Below, one piece after another: positions 60,669 to 64,000 of a stretch of DNA of 64,000 bases. Position 1 is the stretch's first letter. Every line of letters starts with the position of its first letter. The stretch comes from Bermanella sp040371755 (GTDB lineage: Bacteria; Pseudomonadota; Gammaproteobacteria; Pseudomonadales; Oceanobacteraceae), in assembly GCF_040371755.1 (NCBI RefSeq), contig NZ_BAABWE010000003.1, positions 228,824 to 292,823 on the forward strand, written 5' to 3'. Made by a program: the position numbers and the translations under genes. The notes under the pieces were generated by a model. That model was given only the letters and a program-made list of their open reading frames with translations. It was not told the origin of the DNA and made no database searches.

Positions 60669-61454
60669 CTAACTGTTTAATGTAGATTGTTGTTTGAGGG
60701 CCTGCCCTAAACTTGAAAAGTAATGGCGAAACGCGTTATTGATGTTTTGCCTGTGCTCACCTTGTGGGTACAAACCCAGCTTGGCTTCTTCGGACTCTTT
60801 TGTACCTTTAACTAAAAAATTATTTTTAATCGACGCATCTTGCACAAACGCTTCAAACGCCCGAGCGCATAGCTCTTCTGGTTTACTGTAGTAATAGCCT
60901 TTTACTTGTTTATCCACCTCAGCACTTTTTTTGAAATAATCACTGGGTTCGGTAGCGGCTTCATTTAAGATGATTGTTTGATAGCAATTGCCCAAAAGCT
61001 CATTCAAGGGGTGCTCAATGGTGCGCACATCATCTAGCCACGCATTGCTGGCAAAATCACCCTTCGCTGCACCAGTAAAAGCTTTATGGCAAATATAATG
61101 ATCAAACCCATGAAACCATTCATGGGCAATGCTGCCCGGGCCTGCATTTTTGGCCAAAGAAAAACTGCGGGTACTAGGTTCATAATGAGCCATGACCCCG
61201 GGCTGGCCGCCACAGCCATATTGCAATGCCAGTGTCCCCCTAAGTGAAATAAGAGATTCATTACCACCAAGGATAGTCATTAGGTCGCATAAGGCGTCAT
61301 AGAATAGCGGTGCGGCTTTTTGCTTTTCTGCCTCTTTCACCCATTTACCTATTTGAATGCTGCGAAAATCAAAGCGTTGACGAATAGACGCAAACGAAAC
61401 AGCCTCACCTAACTGATGATTAGGGCCTCGACGATAGAATTCACGATGCAACAT
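60669..61454 (-). CDS. CLCA_X family putative zinc metalloprotease
   Basis: A 261-residue soluble protein with a zinc-protease-like helix HEWFHGFDHY (about 106-115, an HExxH form) and a DYFKKSAEVDKQVKGYYYSKPEELCARAFEAF region that could supply the third ligand Glu. It starts MLHREFYRRGPNHQLGEAVSFA, typical of the CLCA_X family. No signal peptide. Substrate unknown. Probably transcribed with the RluA-type gene. Confidence 0.7.
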   Translation of the reverse strand: MLHREFYRRGPNHQLGEAVSFASIRQRFDFRSIQIGKWVKEAEKQKAAPLFYDALCDLMTILGGNESLISLRGTLALQYGCGGQPGVMAHYEPSTRSFSLAKNAGPGSIAHEWFHGFDHYICHKAFTGAAKGDFASNAWLDDVRTIEHPLNELLGNCYQTIILNEAATEPSDYFKKSAEVDKQVKGYYYSKPEELCARAFEAFVQDASIKNNFLVKGTKESEEAKLGLYPQGEHRQNINNAFRHYFSSLGQALKQQSTLNS

Positions 61455-61530
61455 AGGCGCTCAGGTATTAAAAACTGACGAAATAAAAACACACTAGGAA
61501 GAAAAAGTATTGGAGAAAATAGGGAAACTT

Positions 61531-61638
61531 GGAGGGACCTCCAGCCACACCTCGGCACACGAGTCCATAACTACCGTTGCTCCCTTCCGGGCCTGGCGGG
61601 GTTCGCTATTTATCGTTGCGAAGGGACCGGAGGCCACC
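61531..61638 (-). ncRNA. ffs: Signal recognition particle 4.5S RNA
   Basis: About 108 nt on the minus strand. The conserved SRP apical domain is present: GGCCCGGAAGGGAGCA (tetraloop and symmetric loop) on one side, and TCGTGTGCCGAGGTGTGGCTGG on the descending side is typical of bacterial 4.5S RNA. The 5' GGCCTCCGG pairs with the 3' CTGGAGG. Ends are approximate by a few bases. Overlapping open frames on both strands are spurious. It partners Ffh in co-translational membrane targeting. Confidence 0.93.
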
Positions 61639-61811
61639 ATAACGCGAAAGCAGCAATGCCTTCTAATTGCCCTGCTATTGCAAAGCCCGCGCATTGTCTT
61701 AAAAAAACCAGTTAGTTTCAAGGACTTATTCACATTAAGCAGGATTATTCCAAGGCAGCAGTTGAATAGATTCCCTGATACACTATGAAAAAAGCATGAA
61801 TTGGTATCACG

Positions 61812-62600
61812 ATGCTCAACATTACCCCCATCCCCATTATCGAAGACAACTACGCGTGGTTACTGCAACACGAGGGTAAAACCCTCATAGTAGACCCAGG
61901 TGAAGCCAAACCGGTTATTAAATACTTAAAAGCCAATCAGCTTACTCTAAATTACATGTTCATCACCCATAAACATTGGGATCATGTAACGGGCATTGCC
62001 GAGATCAAAGCTGCGTTCCCTCAGTGCATTATTTATGGTACTGGACACCATGATATCCCTTGTCGCGAAATAGCCTTAATGGGTGAAGAGACCTTCGAAC
62101 TAATGGGACTTAATTGGAAGGTATGGCATACACCGGGACACACACTCGACCACATTGTCTTTCACACACAAACAATAGATGACAACGGGCAGACTCAACA
62201 TCACATATTTAGCGGCGACAATATCTTTGCCTGTGGTTGTGGGCGAATGTTTGAAGGCACCCCAGAACAGTTCCATGCATCCTTACAAAGCATTGTTAAC
62301 CACCCTCCCTCTACATTAATTTATTGCACCCACGAATACACCTTGGCTAATATCAACTTTGCTCTACATGTTGAACCTAACAACACCTACACCCTACACC
62401 GCCAAGATATGTGTCAATCATTGCGAGAGGAAAACCTACCCACCGTCCCCACCACCGTAGGAGATGAACTCAAAAGTAACCCCTTTGTCCGCTGTGACCA
62501 ACCAGACGTGATTCGCGCAGCGGAACATTTCAGTGGCAAAGTATTAGGCAAACCAGAAGAAGTTTTCGCAGAAATACGAAAAATGAAAGACACCTTCTAA
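61812..62600 (+). CDS. gloB: Hydroxyacylglutathione hydrolase (glyoxalase II)
   Basis: A 262-residue binuclear metallo-beta-lactamase-fold enzyme hydrolysing S-lactoylglutathione. Metal ligands in THKHWDHVTG (about 52-61), HTPGHTLDH, FSGDNIFACGCGRMFEG and CTHEYTLAN; C-terminal substrate region LPTVPTTVGDELKSNPFVR. Length is standard. Ended by the terminator at 62612-62637. Confidence 0.95.
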   Translation: MLNITPIPIIEDNYAWLLQHEGKTLIVDPGEAKPVIKYLKANQLTLNYMFITHKHWDHVTGIAEIKAAFPQCIIYGTGHHDIPCREIALMGEETFELMGLNWKVWHTPGHTLDHIVFHTQTIDDNGQTQHHIFSGDNIFACGCGRMFEGTPEQFHASLQSIVNHPPSTLIYCTHEYTLANINFALHVEPNNTYTLHRQDMCQSLREENLPTVPTTVGDELKSNPFVRCDQPDVIRAAEHFSGKVLGKPEEVFAEIRKMKDTF

Positions 62601-62611
62601 TATTCATTCAT

Positions 62612-62637
62612 AAAAACCGCAAAATGCGGTTTTTTTT
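62612..62637 (+). terminator. Rho-independent terminator of gloB
   Basis: AAAAACCGCA stem pairing with TGCGGTTTTT, 2-base loop region, long T-run, 12 bases after gloB. Confidence 0.88.
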
Positions 62638-62856
62638 ACCGGCCCAACTAAAGGTAAAACGTGATAAATACAGAGCAACATTAGATATATCCCACCGACC
62701 AATACTAAACACAGCCATCCCCTGCTAAATACTGCGCTCTAAGACAGTTAAGTAACATCCACAATCATTCTCACCCGCTTGACTCATTCATGGCCTTAAA
62801 TGTCAGATTTGTGTACAATGTCGCATAATTTATACCCCTTGATCACAGGTACATTC

Positions 62857-63822
62857 ATGCAGACCCCTAAGCATATACTTGCTCAGAACAACGTCAGCCC
62901 ATCTCTGACCAGCACTATTAATACTGTTCTTAATGCCAGTAAAGAAATCGCCCTACTACTACAAAAAGGCGCTATGAGTGGGGTGTTAGGCAGTGCCGAA
63001 CAAGAGAATGTTCAAGGTGAAACACAAAAGAAACTAGACGTTATCTCAAACGACTTACTAAAAGACATGTTAAGCGAATGCCCACATGTGGCCGGTATTG
63101 CCAGCGAAGAAGAAGACCTTCCAGTACCTGCTAACGCAGATGGCGAGTTTTTGGTAATTTTTGATCCACTGGACGGCTCATCTAACATTGATATTAACGT
63201 CACTGTCGGCACCATTTTCTCTATTCTGCCAAGCAACGGTAACGACGCGTCTCAAGAAGCCACATACTTACAATCTGGCCGTAATCAAGTGTGTGCTGGC
63301 TATGTGTTATATGGCCCGTCTACCCTACTTGTCATGACCACTGGCCAAGGTGTTGATGTCTTCACCCTAGACCCTATAAGCAAAGAATTCGTTTTAACTG
63401 AAGCACAATCTAAAATCACACCATCTACTAAAGAATTTGCCATTAACATGTCTAACCAGCGTTTCTGGGCTGAACCAATCCAGAACTACGTAGCCGATAT
63501 GCTACAAGGCGAAGAAGGCCCATTAGAAAAACGTTATAACATGCGTTGGGTGGCTGCAATGGTAGCGGACGTTCACCGCATTATTAACCGTGGCGGTATC
63601 TTCATGTACCCTTGGGACAAGCGTGAGCCTAACAAACCGGGTAAACTGCGTTTAATGTACGAAGGCAACCCAATGGCCATGCTGGTTGAACAAGCTGGCG
63701 GCATAGCCTCTAACTCCGAAATGAATATCTTGGATATTCAACCAGAATTAATTCACCAACGTGTACCTGTGATTTTAGGTAGCAAACACGAAGTTGAAGT
63801 GGCGCTATCTTATTACAACTAA
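62857..63822 (+). CDS. fbp: Class I fructose-1,6-bisphosphatase
   Basis: A 321-residue gluconeogenic phosphatase. GVLGS, ENVQGETQKKLDVISND, IASEEED, and the metal-binding FDPLDGSSNIDINVTVGTIF are all present, with KREPNKPGKLRLMYEGNPMA at the active site end. I chose the ATG at 62857 (AGG 8 bases upstream) over 62800, because 62800-62835 looks like promoter DNA (TACAAT, CATAAT); the longer start would add 19 residues. Confidence 0.92.
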   Translation: MQTPKHILAQNNVSPSLTSTINTVLNASKEIALLLQKGAMSGVLGSAEQENVQGETQKKLDVISNDLLKDMLSECPHVAGIASEEEDLPVPANADGEFLVIFDPLDGSSNIDINVTVGTIFSILPSNGNDASQEATYLQSGRNQVCAGYVLYGPSTLLVMTTGQGVDVFTLDPISKEFVLTEAQSKITPSTKEFAINMSNQRFWAEPIQNYVADMLQGEEGPLEKRYNMRWVAAMVADVHRIINRGGIFMYPWDKREPNKPGKLRLMYEGNPMAMLVEQAGGIASNSEMNILDIQPELIHQRVPVILGSKHEVEVALSYYN

Positions 63823-63850
63823 TTTTTAGTGTAGTTTGAGAGAGTGAATT

Positions 63851-63876
63851 AAAAGCCTGCAATATGCAGGCTTTTT
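63851..63876 (+). terminator. Rho-independent terminator of fbp
   Basis: AAAAGCCTGCA pairs with TGCAGGCTTTT around a very short loop, followed by a T-run; 29 bases after fbp. Confidence 0.88.
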
Positions 63877-63908
63877 TGTGGGATATGTTTTTGATTAGTT
63901 GAATATTC

Positions 63909-64000
63909 GTAGGTCGATGAGATGGTCTCTCCCCTTTTAATCGGCGTCACAATGCGCCAGTATTTATGGTATCAAATCATTAAATACACAAGGAGAGAGA
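63909..64000. mobile_element. MITE, second copy, cut by the window end
   Basis: From 63909 it matches the copy at 23109-23200 at all but two of 92 positions (AATG in place of GATA in the internal hairpin loop/stem). The IHF-consensus site is at 63970-63982. The right inverted repeat is truncated at base 64000 by the window, not by biology. Confidence 0.85.

Noticed and set aside
61494..61788. Open frames on both strands over the 4.5S RNA gene
   Set aside because: They exist only because the structured RNA lacks stops by chance; the SRP RNA explains the sequence.

Overview
The window comes from a chromosome of a moderately AT-rich, probably marine gammaproteobacterium of the Pseudomonas/Oceanospirillales type. 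The evidence is gene order: rpoE-rseA-rseB-rseC-degP, lepA-rnc-era-recO-pdxJ-acpS, dnaX-ybaB-recR, rnd-ycgL-ycgN and mazG-relA-rlmD-cysM facing a BarA/GacS kinase. I cannot name the genus from sequence alone.

Layout. (1) 1-4850: a defence-type island. It holds a type II restriction-modification pair (C5-cytosine methyltransferase cut by the window edge, MvaI/BcnI-like endonuclease) and a two-gene operon of a MazG-like pyrophosphohydrolase and a GIY-YIG / DUF2075 helicase / S24-peptidase fusion. (2) 4900-22400: housekeeping and envelope genes: flavin-binding PPOX protein, membrane-anchored cold-shock protein, slyX, paired STAS-like proteins, a Gld-type ABC system, plsB, ppc, adk, hemH, an H1-like protein, tsaB, uppP, rsmJ. 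(3) 22450-26560: an accessory block. It is a small integron cassette array on the minus strand with three recognisable attC sites, no integrase, a SOS-controlled promoter (LexA box over -35/-10) where the integrase promoter would be expected, a MITE with 23-bp terminal inverted repeats and an IHF-consensus site, and REP-like palindromes. (4) 26750-46850: stringent response, rRNA modification, cysteine synthesis, the GacS-type kinase, the lepA-acpS operon (without lepB), and the sigma-E operon with a recognisable sigma-E promoter, divergent from nadB. (5) 46900-53000: a PmrAB/QseBC-type two-component system, a DUF3570/DUF4266/TlpA operon and a divergent dsbD; a PmrA-type box lies midway between the two divergent promoters. 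(6) 53100-64000: rnd-ycgL-ycgN, dnaX-ybaB-recR, an RluA-type pseudouridine synthase, a CLCA_X zinc-protease-like protein, the 4.5S RNA gene, gloB, fbp, and a second copy of the MITE running off the window end.

The most notable observations are the orphan integron array next to a relic SOS promoter, and the nuclease-helicase protein with a LexA-like self-cleavage module (Ala-Gly site, Ser and Lys dyad), which suggests a DNA-damage- or infection-triggered effector coupled to a nucleotide pyrophosphohydrolase. No tRNA, 16S/23S rRNA, CRISPR array or prophage was seen.
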